Assembly (NCBI RefSeq): GCF_007989605.1 | Contig: NZ_BJUL01000004.1 | Coordinates: 186,001-250,000, forward strand | Origin: Vreelandella venusta | GTDB lineage: Bacteria; Pseudomonadota; Gammaproteobacteria; Pseudomonadales; Halomonadaceae | Direction of reading: 5' to 3' | DNA: 64,000 bases | Shown here: piece after piece, positions 48,819 through 58,860 of the stretch | Layout of the letters: every line of letters starts with the position of its first letter | Numbering within the stretch: position 1 is the stretch's first letter | Translations under genes and position numbers: made by a program | Notes under the pieces: model-generated | Told to the model about the DNA's origin: nothing | Database searches by the model: none | The model's input: only the letters and a program-made list of their open reading frames with translations

Positions 48819-49478
48819 TCAGAACGGAATTTCGTCGTCAAAATCATCGAAGTTGCCTGGATCCGGAGCCCCATAATTGCTGTTTTGATTGGCGGGAGCT
48901 GGCTGGCTGTGTTGTGGCCCACGAGCAGGCTGGGGCGCGCCGCCATAGTTACCTTGAGGAGCACCGCCCTGGGGGGGGTAACCACCCTGCTGAGGCATAC
49001 CGCCACCCTGATGCCCCTGAGAGGCCGAATGCTGAGGAGCGGGGTGCTGCGGCGCGTGTTGCTGCTGGGCTGGTGCGCCTTGTGCAGGGTTATTTTGTGC
49101 GTAACCACCTTGAGGGGCTCCGCCACCCTGGAAATCGCCGCCACGACTATCTAGCATCTGCATGTCGTTGGCCACAATTTCCGTGCTGTAGCGATCTTGA
49201 CCGTTTTGGTCTTGCCACTTACGGGTTTGTAGACGACCTTCAATGTAGACCTTAGAGCCCTTTTTCAGGTACTGCTGGGCAATCTCAGCGGTCTTATTGA
49301 ACAACACAATGCGGTGCCACTCGGTACGCTCTTGGCGCTGTCCACTTTGGCGGTCCATCCAGGTGTCAGACGTCGCCAAATTCAGGTTTGCTACCGCCGT
49401 TCCAGAGGGCGTAAAGCGTACTTCAGGGTCTTGGCCCAGATTACCAATCAAAATGACTTTGTTAATACCGCGCGCCAT
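48819..49478 (-). CDS. ssb: Single-stranded DNA-binding protein
   Basis: The 219-residue protein has the OB-fold (1-110: [20 protein letters not shown]), a long Gly/Gln/Pro-rich linker (about 115-205) and the acidic tip DFDDEIPF that recruits repair partners. It is longer than E. coli Ssb (178) because of the linker. GAAAGGAG precedes the ATG. It lies near uvrA as in enterobacteria, with an MFS gene between. Confidence 0.97.
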   Translation of the reverse strand: MARGINKVILIGNLGQDPEVRFTPSGTAVANLNLATSDTWMDRQSGQRQERTEWHRIVLFNKTAEIAQQYLKKGSKVYIEGRLQTRKWQDQNGQDRYSTEIVANDMQMLDSRGGDFQGGGAPQGGYAQNNPAQGAPAQQQHAPQHPAPQHSASQGHQGGGMPQQGGYPPQGGAPQGNYGGAPQPARGPQHSQPAPANQNSNYGAPDPGNFDDFDDEIPF

Positions 49479-49647
49479 AGGTCGCTCCTTTCAATAATCG
49501 GTCATATATCAATACCAGTGCCCTCAAGGGTATCACTGATACGGCTGACAGGCCTGAATGCCATGCAGCAAATGTGTGTAAAAGCTTCGGTATGTGTTTA
49601 AACCTGGAGGTGTAAACGCTTGCTGTACCAATAATCAGAAATGGTCG

Positions 49648-51027
49648 TTACGTCTTAGGTGGTGATAGCAACCTGCTCAGCGCTGCTTGATCGAGTTCTT
49701 TGCGGTTCACTTTTAGGTACATCAAGCGCTCTTCCGGCACCACCATCACATCTTCCACACCCACGACATCGGCTAGATGCTCCATCAACAGATTTAATGC
49801 ATCAGGCTGCGTATCGTGTAGTGCTACGACCTCACTGGAGAGAGGCGGTGGTGGCGGCATGCGCCACATTGCCAGCCACCATAGCAGCGCCAGCCCTGCA
49901 CAGCCGAAGAACACCGCATCAAGCCCCCATAGGTTCGACAACAAGCCACCCAGCGTGCCTCCTAAAAAAGCGCCCAAAAACTGACTGGTCGAGTACACCC
50001 CCATCGCCGTGCCTTTAGCACCCGCGGGAGCCAGCTTACTGAGCATTGACGGCAGCGTGGCTTCGAGCAAGTTAAATCCTGTAAAAAAAACAAATAGCCA
50101 TGCGAATAGCCAGCTCTCTTGGGAGAATGGCAGCCCCAGGCTGCCCAAGCTAATGACGATGGCGCCGATTGCCAGCAGGCATATTAATTTCATGTGCTGG
50201 TATTTCTCTGCCACAATCACCAGCGGCACCATGGCAATAAATGACAGCGCCATAATCGCCAGGTAAGCCAGCCCGTGATACTCAATCGCAACGCCTGCAT
50301 TTAACAGGCGGAAAGGAACAGCAACAAAAATCGCCATTAACACCAGATGCAGCGAAAAAATCGACAGATCTAGCCGCCATAAATCGGGGCGCGTAATAAC
50401 ACTTTTAAACTGCTGGCGATCCATCCCCACATCACGGTGGCGCAAACGGCGGGGGGCGGGTGGCACCCATCGCCAAAGCACCACTAAACCGACCAGCGTT
50501 AACAGCGCCGTAAACCAAAAAACACCCGCCAGACCCGCCCAGGCCGCCAGCCAGGGGCCAAGAACCATGGCGATAGCAAACGATACGCCAATGGAGAGCC
50601 CAATCGTGGCCATCGCTGCCGTTCGCACCTGCTCACGGGTTTGGTCTGCTAATAGCGCCATAATCGCTGCAGCAACGGCTCCACAGCCCTGCAACGCACG
50701 GCCCAAAATAATCCCGCCAATGGAGTCGGCCATCGCAGCGACCACGCTTCCTACGGCGAAGATCAGTAAGCCCATGGCAATAACGCGTTTACGACCAATG
50801 CGGTCTGACAGCAGGCCAAAGGGAATCTGTAGCGTTGCCTGAGTTAGCCCATAGACACCTAATGCGACACCAATTAGCAGGGGGGTAGCGCCATTTAAGG
50901 TGTCGGCATATAGCGCCAACACCGGCAGCACCATAAACAGCCCCAGCATACGAGACGCATAAAGCCCGGCTAAGCCACTGATTGCACGGCGTTCAGTGGC
51001 CAGCAGCAGTGCGGAAACCTTGCGCAT
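49648..51027 (-). CDS. MFS transporter with C-terminal soluble extension
   Basis: The 459-residue transporter has about 12 predicted helices, loop motif [14 protein letters not shown] between helices 2 and 3, and a roughly 75-residue C-terminal soluble domain ([20 protein letters not shown]...) resembling a ferredoxin-like fold without metal cysteines. Substrate unknown. I chose ATG 51027; the frame extends 69 codons upstream through the uvrA control region, which does not look like an MFS N-terminus. It is divergent from uvrA, the usual neighbour in Pseudomonas and Halomonas. Confidence 0.88.
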   Translation of the reverse strand: MRKVSALLLATERRAISGLAGLYASRMLGLFMVLPVLALYADTLNGATPLLIGVALGVYGLTQATLQIPFGLLSDRIGRKRVIAMGLLIFAVGSVVAAMADSIGGIILGRALQGCGAVAAAIMALLADQTREQVRTAAMATIGLSIGVSFAIAMVLGPWLAAWAGLAGVFWFTALLTLVGLVVLWRWVPPAPRRLRHRDVGMDRQQFKSVITRPDLWRLDLSIFSLHLVLMAIFVAVPFRLLNAGVAIEYHGLAYLAIMALSFIAMVPLVIVAEKYQHMKLICLLAIGAIVISLGSLGLPFSQESWLFAWLFVFFTGFNLLEATLPSMLSKLAPAGAKGTAMGVYSTSQFLGAFLGGTLGGLLSNLWGLDAVFFGCAGLALLWWLAMWRMPPPPPLSSEVVALHDTQPDALNLLMEHLADVVGVEDVMVVPEERLMYLKVNRKELDQAALSRLLSPPKT

Positions 51028-51138
51028 AATACCCTTGTGGTCAATAAAGAGGCTGAACAGCCCGAGATAACCGCCCATTCTAGCGCTTTGTATCCACGCT
51101 GGAAACGCCAAGCGCTGACAGCATATCGAGATGGAGCT

Positions 51139-51168
51139 TTGCCGGAAGGGGGACAGCAAACGTATAAT
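51139..51168 (+). promoter_or_regulatory. Probable uvrA promoter
   Basis: TTGCCG (51139-51144), 18-bp spacer and a perfect TATAAT (51163-51168), 30 bp before the uvrA ATG. No convincing LexA box (CTGT-N8-ACAG) is seen around it, so SOS control is not shown here. Confidence 0.6.
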
Positions 51169-51198
51169 TACGCTTTTGCCACGCGATTCGAGGTGTTG

Positions 51199-54048
51199 AT
51201 GGACAGCATTCTGGTCAGGGGTGCACGCACCCACAACCTCAAGCAGATCGATGTGGAGCTGCCCCGCGACAAACTTATCGTCATTACCGGCCTTTCTGGC
51301 TCAGGTAAGTCGTCGCTGGCGTTCGATACGCTCTACGCTGAGGGACAACGCCGCTATGTGGAGTCACTTTCCACCTATGCGCGTCAGTTCCTTTCGATGA
51401 TGGAAAAGCCCGATGTAGATCACATCGAAGGGCTTTCACCTGCGATCTCTATTGAGCAGAAATCCACTTCCCACAACCCACGCTCTACCGTCGGCACAAT
51501 TACCGAGATTTACGACTACCTGCGTCTACTGTTCGCCCGGGCAGGCACACCACGCTGTCCAGAGCACGGCGAAGAACTGGAAGCACAAACCATTTCCCAA
51601 ATGGTCGACCAAGTCATGAATCTGGCCGAAGGCACCAGGCTAATGCTGCTGGCGCCGGTGGTGAAAGGCCGTAAAGGGGAGCACCTGCAACTGCTGGCAG
51701 AATTGCGGGCTCAAGGCTTCGTTCGGGTACAGATTGATGGCCAAGTGCTAGAGCTTGACGATATTGCCCCGCTCGACAAGCGCAAGAAACACGATATCAG
51801 CGTAGTGGTTGACCGTTTTAAAGTACGCGATGATATTGCCCAGCGTCTGGCAGAATCGTTTGAAACCGCCATTAATCTCGCCGACGGCACGGCGATGATC
51901 CACTTTATGGATGGCGGCCAGCAAGATCTTGCCTTTTCGGCACGCTTTGCCTGCCCGGTATGTGGCTATTCGCTTTCTGAACTTGAGCCGCGGATGTTTT
52001 CGTTCAACAACCCAGCGGGGGCTTGCCCCACCTGTGATGGCTTAGGCGTTCAGCAATATTTTGACCCCGACAAGTTGATTAGCCATCCGGAACTTTCGCT
52101 AGCAGAAGGCGTGATTAAGGGCTGGGATCGGCGCAATATTTATTACTTTACCCAACTCCAGGCGCTGGCTAAACATTACCAGTTTGAGCTTGAAACGCCA
52201 TGGATTGAGCTGGCCAGCCATGAGCGTGAGATTATTTTAAATGGCAGTGGCAGCGAACAAATTCCCTTTGTCTATGTGGGTGATCGTGGCCGCAAGGTAA
52301 CGCGCGAGCACGCCTTTGAAGGCGTACTACCCAATATGCAGCGTCGCTATCGGGAAACCGAATCCAATATGGTACGTGACGACTTGGCCAAGTATATCGC
52401 CGTGCAACCCTGCACCACCTGTGGCGGTTCGCGGCTGCGTCAAGAGTCACGCCATGTGTTTGTCGATGACCATAACATTGCCGATATTGTGCATTTACCT
52501 ATTGGCGAAGCGTGGCGCTACTTTGCCGAACTTTCCCTACCGGGCCGTAAAGGCGAGATTGCCGACAAGATCGTTAACGAAATTCATGCTCGGCTAGAGT
52601 TTTTGGTTAATGTAGGGCTCGACTACCTGAACCTGGAGCGCAGCGCTGACACGCTATCAGGGGGCGAAGCCCAGCGTATTCGTCTCGCCAGCCAAATTGG
52701 CGCGGGGCTGGTGGGTGTGATGTACATTCTGGACGAGCCCTCCATCGGCCTGCACCAGCGGGATAACGACCGTCTGTTGAAAACCCTGGAGCGCCTACGC
52801 GACCTGGGCAACACCGTGATCGTGGTGGAGCACGACGAAGACGCCATTCGCGCTGCGGATCATGTCCTCGACATCGGTCCTGGTGCCGGAGTCCATGGTG
52901 GTGAAATTGTCGCCCAAGGTACGCCGCAAGACGTTATGGACAACCCCAATTCGCTGACGGGTCAGTACTTATCCGGCACCCGAGAAATTGCCGTACCGCC
53001 CTACCGTATTCCCGGCAATCCGGAAAAGCAGCTGGTGGTGCGTGGCGCTACGGGCAATAACCTGCAAAACGTCACGCTCAGCCTACCGCTGGGGCTGTTT
53101 ATTGCCGTTACGGGGGTTTCCGGCTCGGGCAAGTCGACGCTGATCAACGGCACGCTGATGCCGATTGCAGCCCGCGAGCTTAACCGTGCCACCACGCTTA
53201 CCCCCGCGCCTTATCAAAAAATCGAAGGATTAGATCAGCTTGATAAAGTGATCGATATTGATCAGAGCCCTATCGGACGGACACCCCGCTCCAATCCAGC
53301 CACCTACACCGGTATTTTCACACCGATTCGTGAGCTGTTCGCGGGCACTCAGGAAGCACGTTCGCGGGGCTACAAGCCAGGCCGATTCAGCTTTAACGTT
53401 AAAGGCGGTCGCTGCGAAGCGTGTCAGGGCGAAGGCATGATTAAGGTAGAGATGCACTTCCTACCGGATATTTATGTGCCTTGCGATGTGTGTAAAGGCA
53501 AACGCTACAACCGCGAAACGTTGGATATCCACTATAAAGGCAAAACGATCCACGAAGTGCTGGCCATGACGGTAGAGGACGCCTTGGAATTCTTCAGTCC
53601 AGTGCCTGCTATCGCTCGTCGTTTGCAAACTTTGTTGGATGTGGGCCTTTCCTATATCCGCCTAGGGCAAAGTGCCACTACCCTTTCTGGCGGTGAAGCG
53701 CAGCGGGTCAAACTGGCCCGTGAGCTAGCCAAGCGCGACACCGGAAAAACGTTATATATATTGGATGAGCCAACCACTGGCCTGCATTTTGAGGATATCC
53801 GTCAGCTACTCACGGTACTCCACCGGTTACGTGATCACGGCAATACCATTGTGGTGATCGAGCACAACCTGGATGTGATCAAAACGGCTGACTGGATTAT
53901 TGATCTTGGCCCAGAAGGTGGCTCTGGCGGTGGACAAATTATTGCCGAAGGAACACCGGAACAGATTGCCAAGCAGAGCGTTTCCCATACAGGGCATTTC
54001 CTGGCGCCGTTGTTAAAGCGTGGTAATCGCGCCAAAAAAACCGCCTAG
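51199..54048 (+). CDS. uvrA: Excinuclease ABC subunit A
   Basis: The 949-residue DNA-damage recognition ATPase has P-loops [13 protein letters not shown] and [13 protein letters not shown], zinc modules [17 protein letters not shown]...CPTCDGLG and CEACQGEG...CDVCKG, and signature motifs [12 protein letters not shown] and [12 protein letters not shown]. With UvrBC it starts nucleotide excision repair. I use ATG 51199 with AGG six bases upstream; the 54-codon longer frame is not homologous. Divergent to the MFS gene. Confidence 0.96.
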   Translation: MDSILVRGARTHNLKQIDVELPRDKLIVITGLSGSGKSSLAFDTLYAEGQRRYVESLSTYARQFLSMMEKPDVDHIEGLSPAISIEQKSTSHNPRSTVGTITEIYDYLRLLFARAGTPRCPEHGEELEAQTISQMVDQVMNLAEGTRLMLLAPVVKGRKGEHLQLLAELRAQGFVRVQIDGQVLELDDIAPLDKRKKHDISVVVDRFKVRDDIAQRLAESFETAINLADGTAMIHFMDGGQQDLAFSARFACPVCGYSLSELEPRMFSFNNPAGACPTCDGLGVQQYFDPDKLISHPELSLAEGVIKGWDRRNIYYFTQLQALAKHYQFELETPWIELASHEREIILNGSGSEQIPFVYVGDRGRKVTREHAFEGVLPNMQRRYRETESNMVRDDLAKYIAVQPCTTCGGSRLRQESRHVFVDDHNIADIVHLPIGEAWRYFAELSLPGRKGEIADKIVNEIHARLEFLVNVGLDYLNLERSADTLSGGEAQRIRLASQIGAGLVGVMYILDEPSIGLHQRDNDRLLKTLERLRDLGNTVIVVEHDEDAIRAADHVLDIGPGAGVHGGEIVAQGTPQDVMDNPNSLTGQYLSGTREIAVPPYRIPGNPEKQLVVRGATGNNLQNVTLSLPLGLFIAVTGVSGSGKSTLINGTLMPIAARELNRATTLTPAPYQKIEGLDQLDKVIDIDQSPIGRTPRSNPATYTGIFTPIRELFAGTQEARSRGYKPGRFSFNVKGGRCEACQGEGMIKVEMHFLPDIYVPCDVCKGKRYNRETLDIHYKGKTIHEVLAMTVEDALEFFSPVPAIARRLQTLLDVGLSYIRLGQSATTLSGGEAQRVKLARELAKRDTGKTLYILDEPTTGLHFEDIRQLLTVLHRLRDHGNTIVVIEHNLDVIKTADWIIDLGPEGGSGGGQIIAEGTPEQIAKQSVSHTGHFLAPLLKRGNRAKKTA

Positions 54049-54054
54049 AGCGAC

Positions 54055-54082
54055 TTCCAGGGCGGGCCTGCCCTCCCTGGAA
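54055..54082 (+). terminator. Probable terminator hairpin after uvrA
   Basis: TTCCAGGG pairs with CCCTGGAA around a GC-rich inner stem, 7 bp after the uvrA stop. It is followed by AATGAC and not U-rich, so it may only protect the 3' end. Confidence 0.45.
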
Positions 54083-54155
54083 AATGACAGCGATATGCCT
54101 GCCCCCACAAGGACGCCAAGAGAGCAGAAAAGACCAAGCAACATAAAACGGCTCT

Positions 54156-54187
54156 GTTTATATTGATTAACGTTTATATTGATCAAC
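54156..54187 (+). repeat. Tandem 16-bp repeat upstream of the Crp/Fnr gene
   Basis: GTTTATATTGATTAAC (54156-54171) is followed directly by GTTTATATTGATCAAC (54172-54187), 15 of 16 identical, 47 bp before the Crp/Fnr gene start. Each unit contains TTGAT, half of the FNR/CRP-type palindrome. A TATATT lies in each unit and could act as a -10. Likely autoregulatory. Confidence 0.6.
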
Positions 54188-54233
54188 AACGCGGCCGGTT
54201 AATTGTTGCTAACCTTTTTAGGAGAAGGAAGCT

Positions 54234-54974
54234 GTGGATCAGGATAAAAGCTGCATTATTAGCCACTTCAATCACTACTGCTCACTAACTGAAGAAGAAA
54301 AAGCACTATTAATAGAACTGGAAGAGAGCCCTACCGAGATCAAAGCAGGATCACTACTGTGGGAAGTTGATGCTCCCGCGAATGAGTTTTGCACCTTGCG
54401 CAGTGGCTGGGCTTACTCCTATCGACATTTAGAAAACGGCGACCGGCAAATTCTGGAAGTATTTTTGCCTGGCGACATTATCGGTTTGCGAGAGTTTGCG
54501 TTTTCCAGGCGGCTGGAAAACGTGCGCATGATAACCGACGGCGTGGTCTGCCACTTTCCTCATAAGCGCATGCTAGAGCTATTTCGTCAGTCACTAACGC
54601 TTACCTCGGTGATGTTTGCCATTGGTAGCCGTCACCAGGCCCTCCTCACGGAACGGCTGGTCAACTTAGCGCGGCGCAGTGCTCGGCAAAAAATGGCTCA
54701 CTTTCTCCATGAAATGTACCTACGTTTACGCCAAACGAACCATGACATCAGTGAACAGTTCCGGTTGCCGCTTTCTCAAGAACAGTTAGCCGACATTCTC
54801 GGTTTGAGTCCGGTTCATGTGAGCCGAACCTTTAGTGCATTGAGTGAAGATGGCTTGGTGTTCCGTGACCGTCATAACGTCACCATCCCCGACTTGAAGG
54901 CGCTGGCTAGCGAAGGGGAGTTCGACGACTGCTATTTAACCGATAACGTCAGGCCGCTACTGATGAGCGTCTGA
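54234..54974 (+). CDS. Crp/Fnr family transcriptional regulator
   Basis: The 246-residue protein has a cyclic-nucleotide-type beta-roll (about 25-135) and a C-terminal winged helix with LSQEQLADILGLSPVHVSRT. It has few N-terminal cysteines and none in an FNR Fe-S pattern, so it is not an oxygen-sensing FNR. Resemblance is to the FixK/Crp-like DNR group without clear ligand residues. It starts at GTG with an AGGA/GGAAG ribosome site. The signal is unknown. Confidence 0.88.
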   Translation: MDQDKSCIISHFNHYCSLTEEEKALLIELEESPTEIKAGSLLWEVDAPANEFCTLRSGWAYSYRHLENGDRQILEVFLPGDIIGLREFAFSRRLENVRMITDGVVCHFPHKRMLELFRQSLTLTSVMFAIGSRHQALLTERLVNLARRSARQKMAHFLHEMYLRLRQTNHDISEQFRLPLSQEQLADILGLSPVHVSRTFSALSEDGLVFRDRHNVTIPDLKALASEGEFDDCYLTDNVRPLLMSV

Positions 54975-55036
54975 GCCTTAGCGCCTAAATCAACGGCTGA
55001 ATTTTGGTTCTTAAAATGTTTTGCTCTTAAAACAAG

Positions 55037-55071
55037 CAAGGCCGCGTGGCTCTCTAAGCCGCGCGGCCTTG
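55037..55071. terminator. Bidirectional terminator between Crp/Fnr and nrdJb
   Basis: CAAGGCCGCG pairs with CGCGGCCTTG (10 bp) around an inner GGCT/AGCC stem. On the minus strand it is followed by CTTGTTTTAAG, on the plus strand by TTCGTTAG. It ends the nrdJab transcript and probably the Crp/Fnr one. Confidence 0.75.
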
Positions 55072-55101
55072 TTCGTTAGCGTTTGAGCTGGTTTGGCTGG
55101 C

Positions 55102-55899
55102 TTAGCCGCACTTAGACCAGCCGCAGCCTGCATAGCAGGTTGGACAGCCATCCATCATAATAAGCTCACCGCGACACTCGGGACAGTTACCCACGACTGC
55201 CGGGCCACTGCCTTCAGGCTTTTTTAGGCTATTTTCTTGCTCAGCGGCGCCACCAATTGGCTCCACGGCGCCAACCGCTGGGCTGGTGTCTGGTTCTTCA
55301 TCGACCGGAGGTTGCCAAGCATGGCCATGCTGCATGCGGTGCGCATAACGCTCTACCAACATCTCTACCGGTACTTGGTTACCATCCTGGTCCAAAAAAC
55401 CGCGCCGATAAAGAATTTGCTGGATCGACCAGGCAATCGCCGCCACTTCGGAATCGTGAAACATTGGCTTGTTCCAACGGTTCATACCACAGCGTACCAA
55501 CCCCTTATCCCACGCTACTTTGCGCAGGTCAGCCACCGCCTGAGTAACATATCCGCCGCGCGCAGCAAGGGAAAGGCTACGCATCGTTGCCGTAATCCAT
55601 TGATGCTCGCTGGAAAGCTGTCCTGATGGGAAAAAGAACTCAACCGGGCGTTCAATGATCACACGTCGACCACCTACCACACCTTCTACCGGCATAAATG
55701 AGACCAGCAGGTAAACCTTTTTACGGCCTTCCGCCCCCACATAAGAGATTTTTTCGGATACCGCTTCTAACGTACCCTCTGGACGCGAAGGAATCCTGAC
55801 CGTTAGCGGGTCTTCTTCCGGAAGTTCGGGAGCAGGCGCTGTTGGCTCCTGCTGCTTGATACGGTAACCAACGATTTTTGAGGTAATTTCTACAGCCAT
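55102..55899 (-). CDS. nrdJb: NrdJb, TSCPD-domain partner of class II ribonucleotide reductase
   Basis: The 265-residue protein has the TSCPD-like segment SLSLAARGGYVTQAVADLRK and a Cys-rich C-terminus CPECRGELIMMDGCPTCYAG. In pseudomonads class II RNR is split into NrdJa and NrdJb, both needed for activity. Here the order nrdJa-nrdJb is the same, 74 bp apart. ATG 55899 has GGAG six bases upstream; a 4-codon longer start reads through that site. Confidence 0.9.
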   Translation of the reverse strand: MAVEITSKIVGYRIKQQEPTAPAPELPEEDPLTVRIPSRPEGTLEAVSEKISYVGAEGRKKVYLLVSFMPVEGVVGGRRVIIERPVEFFFPSGQLSSEHQWITATMRSLSLAARGGYVTQAVADLRKVAWDKGLVRCGMNRWNKPMFHDSEVAAIAWSIQQILYRRGFLDQDGNQVPVEMLVERYAHRMQHGHAWQPPVDEEPDTSPAVGAVEPIGGAAEQENSLKKPEGSGPAVVGNCPECRGELIMMDGCPTCYAGCGWSKCG

Positions 55900-55973
55900 G
55901 GTGTTCTCCACTTAGCAAAGGGGGCCGGGGCAAAGGGTGTCGGGCGATATTCGTAGCAGGGCGTAGCCCGCCC

Positions 55974-58085
55974 TTACCATTTGCCGTAGGTGCCCTCTTT
56001 TAAGGCGTCAAACAGGTTGGCGGCGTTATGCTCTTCACCGTCGTAGACCACCGTTTCATCGCCGGCCAGTTCTAAGGTCTCGCCATTTTCCAGCTCAAAC
56101 ACGTAGGTGGTGTTTTTTAAATCATCTTCACGTACCAGAACGCCCTGAAATGCTTCTGGGTTGAAGCGGAATGTCGTGCAGCCTTTGAGGCGGCTCTCAT
56201 ACGCCTGTAGATAGAGATCCTGGAATTTCTCAAACGGGAACTCTGTCGGCACGTTAACTGTTTTAGAGATTGCCGAGTCGATCCACTGCTGAGCGGCCGC
56301 CTGCACGGCCACATGCTGCTCAGGCGACACGGAGTCGGCGGTAATAAAGTAGTCGGGTAAATCGCTTTCCACCGCATCGGCGGCAATAAAGTGACGATAA
56401 GCGGCTAACTCGAACGAGACAACTTCCACCTGCTCTTTGGTTTTCTTACCCGATTGAATGATATTGCGGAAATAACGGTGCGAGAACGAGGGTTCAATGC
56501 CGTTGGAGGCATTATTCCCCATGGATAGCGAGATCGTGCCGGTGGGCGCAATCGAGCTGTGGTGGGTAAAGCGTGCCCCATGTTCCGCCAACTGGGTGAC
56601 CAGTTCAGGATCAAGCTCAGCCACTTTCGCCATATACTGGCTATAGCGGGCATGCAGAATACGTCCAGGCACATTATCACCCACTTCATAACCATCAGCA
56701 GCGAGTTGGGGGCGCTCACGCATCATCTTCGGGGTAATCGTATGCTCTTGCTCAAGCACAGGCGCCATGCCTTTCTCTTTAGACAGCTCTAGCGCTTGCT
56801 TCCAGCCTTCCAGTGCGAGGTGGCGGCTAACTTCTTCGGTAAAGGCCAACGACGCCTGGGAGCCATAGGGAATTTTAAGCATGGTCATCGTTGAGCCAAG
56901 CCCCAAAAAGCCCATGCCGTGACGGCGCTTGGCTTCAATCTCACGCTGTTGCTGCGGCAATGGCAGACCAGCAATTTCCACGACGTTATCGAGCATACGC
57001 GTAAAGATCGCTACCACCTTGCGATAGCGTTCCCAATCAAAGCGTGGCTTGTCACTGAACGGCTCAATCACAAATTTGGTCAAGTTGACCGATCCCAGCA
57101 GACAAGCGCCTTCTGGCGGCAGCGGCTGCTCGCCACACGGGTTGGTGGCGCGAATATCCTCGCAGAACCAGTTGTTGTTCATGCGATTGACTTGATCAAT
57201 CAGAATAAACCCAGGCTCAGCGTAGTCATAGGTCGAGGACATAATGGTGTCCCACAGCTCGCGCGCTTTAATAACTTCAACGACACGGCAAGCCACGCGG
57301 CCTTCATCATCGACCGTATAGCCCTCTTCAATGACGGGCCAGTCGCGATAAATCAAATCGCCCGCTTTTACATCGTCTTTTTCACCAGGGTGCAATGGAA
57401 ACGCCAGCGGCCAGTCGGCGTTATGCTTCACTGCTTCCATAAATTCGTCGGTAATCAACAAGCTAAGGTTAAACTGGCGCAGACGACCGGCTTCTCGCTT
57501 AGCTTGAATAAACTCACGAACATCAGGATGGCCAACGTCGAAAGTGCCCATCTGAGCCCCTCGGCGTCCACCTGCGGATGCCACGGTGAAACACATCTTG
57601 TCGTAGATATCCATAAACGCCAGCGGCCCGTTAGTGCCAGCCCCGGCACCAAACACAAACGCTCCCTTATGGCGCAGCGTCGAAAAGTCGTAGCCAATAC
57701 CGGCGCCAGACTTCAACGTCATACCGGCATCAACGACGGAGTCGAGAATATCGCGCATAGAGTCGCGAATAGTGCGGGAAACCGTGCAGTTAATCAGGCT
57801 AACCGCCGGTTTGTAGGCTTCAGCGCCCGCATTGGAAAGGATTCGTCCGGCAGGAATCGCGCCGTTTTCTAACGCCCAGTGGAATTTTGGCAGCCATTCG
57901 TTAGCATTGTCACCTTCAACCGCCGCCAACGCTCGCGCGACACGCTCAAAGGTAGCACCCACATCCTGATCAACAGGTTGGCTATGGCGATCTTTTAACC
58001 GATATTTGGCATCCCAGATATCTTTTGAGGGAATCTGTAAGGGGACGTCATTCGAAGTCTTCATAGCCTTTGCTGCGGTGCTCAT
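55974..58085 (-). CDS. nrdJa: Adenosylcobalamin-dependent ribonucleotide reductase large subunit NrdJa
   Basis: The 703-residue class II RNR reduces ribonucleotides using a cobalamin-generated thiyl radical and needs no oxygen. Visible are the redox Cys in VSLINCTVSRTIRD, the radical finger-loop NPCGEQPLPPEGACLLG, and the barrel motif GLPLPQQQREIEAKRRHGMG. ATG 58085 has AAGGAG nine bases upstream; a GTG 18 bp earlier overlaps that site. It is led by two NrdR-like boxes (58175-58221). Adenosylcobalamin must come from salvage or synthesis elsewhere in the genome. Confidence 0.93.
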   Translation of the reverse strand: MSTAAKAMKTSNDVPLQIPSKDIWDAKYRLKDRHSQPVDQDVGATFERVARALAAVEGDNANEWLPKFHWALENGAIPAGRILSNAGAEAYKPAVSLINCTVSRTIRDSMRDILDSVVDAGMTLKSGAGIGYDFSTLRHKGAFVFGAGAGTNGPLAFMDIYDKMCFTVASAGGRRGAQMGTFDVGHPDVREFIQAKREAGRLRQFNLSLLITDEFMEAVKHNADWPLAFPLHPGEKDDVKAGDLIYRDWPVIEEGYTVDDEGRVACRVVEVIKARELWDTIMSSTYDYAEPGFILIDQVNRMNNNWFCEDIRATNPCGEQPLPPEGACLLGSVNLTKFVIEPFSDKPRFDWERYRKVVAIFTRMLDNVVEIAGLPLPQQQREIEAKRRHGMGFLGLGSTMTMLKIPYGSQASLAFTEEVSRHLALEGWKQALELSKEKGMAPVLEQEHTITPKMMRERPQLAADGYEVGDNVPGRILHARYSQYMAKVAELDPELVTQLAEHGARFTHHSSIAPTGTISLSMGNNASNGIEPSFSHRYFRNIIQSGKKTKEQVEVVSFELAAYRHFIAADAVESDLPDYFITADSVSPEQHVAVQAAAQQWIDSAISKTVNVPTEFPFEKFQDLYLQAYESRLKGCTTFRFNPEAFQGVLVREDDLKNTTYVFELENGETLELAGDETVVYDGEEHNAANLFDALKEGTYGKW

Positions 58086-58174
58086 GTCGCGAAACTCCTT
58101 CACAACGGGGTGAAATTAGCGCTCAAAACGGAGCGATTATACGTTCTGCGACTATGAAGTATAGACTTGACTTT

Positions 58175-58221
58175 ACACTATATGCGGCATTTCTCTTGTT
58201 AAAAACTACTACATATAGAAA
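58175..58221 (-). promoter_or_regulatory. Tandem NrdR boxes upstream of nrdJa
   Basis: On the minus strand TTTCTATATGTAGTAG (58221-58206) matches the core CWATATNTWGT of the NrdR consensus. ATGCCGCATATAGTGT (58190-58175) matches 12 of 16 positions. The two are 31 bp apart, three helical turns, the normal spacing for NrdR pairs. They imply repression by NrdR/dATP. No cobalamin riboswitch is apparent. Confidence 0.7.
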
Positions 58222-58293
58222 AATCAGCGCGTTACCTTTTGCTTATCTGCAACACACGATAGGCTAATGTTTTTCTTGTGCGATGCCACCTTT

Positions 58294-58851
58294 ATGCCTA
58301 CATTCAAGCCTTTTGCGTTAGTGACCTTTAGCGCCATATTTTCCAGCACTGTACTGCCTAGCATGGCAACAACGTTCAATATTGATGACGTACAGCCCCA
58401 CGGGCATTGGCAGTCAATGGCGCTAACGTTAGGCAGTGAGCGGCACTTTCGCGCCGTGGAAACCCATAGCTATTCAGATGCCACCTTGAGCTTGAACGCA
58501 ACTCAGGGTGTTTGCGACTTACCGTGGCTGGAAATGCGGGTCACGTTGGCGGAACAGCAAGGCGAAAGCCGCGCGGTTAACTTAGTGCCAACTAGGCTCC
58601 GGGTGGATGACACACCAATCATTGATACCATGGCTGAGTTTATTACTGAGCGTGGCGATGATGGATTTTATGCGCACTTCTACCTAAGCGAGCTACCAAC
58701 ATTAATGGCTCAAATGAGCCAGGGAGAGCAGCTGTTTATTGGTTTCGATCAACAAGATAGCGACCCTTGGTACATGACCTTTAGTCTTGATGGCGCTGAT
58801 GCTGCCATAGCGAGAATGCAGCGTTTATGCGGTCGTGCCGACAATCCATGA
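58294..58851 (+). CDS. Secreted protein of unknown function
   Basis: The 185-residue protein starts MPTFKPFALVTFSAIFSSTV, a signal peptide probably cleaved after SMA, followed by a beta-rich body (FNIDDVQPHGHWQSM, GEQLFIGFDQQDSDPWYMTF) and two cysteines likely disulfide-linked. No family is recognised. An ATG 27 bp upstream (58267) follows AGG and is possible, but the signal peptide then starts with extra non-typical residues. It is divergent from nrdJa and convergent with the phytochrome-like gene. Confidence 0.65.
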   Translation: MPTFKPFALVTFSAIFSSTVLPSMATTFNIDDVQPHGHWQSMALTLGSERHFRAVETHSYSDATLSLNATQGVCDLPWLEMRVTLAEQQGESRAVNLVPTRLRVDDTPIIDTMAEFITERGDDGFYAHFYLSELPTLMAQMSQGEQLFIGFDQQDSDPWYMTFSLDGADAAIARMQRLCGRADNP

Positions 58852-58860
58852 TGCTACCTG

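Noticed and set aside
49536..49551. CTG-N10-CAG upstream of ssb as a LexA box
   Set aside because: The inner positions do not match the LexA consensus (TATATATATA core), so a half-match by chance is more likely. No LexA box near uvrA either.
56919..57872. 317-codon plus-strand frame opposite nrdJa
   Set aside because: Antisense shadow of the RNR gene; no start context and no homology.
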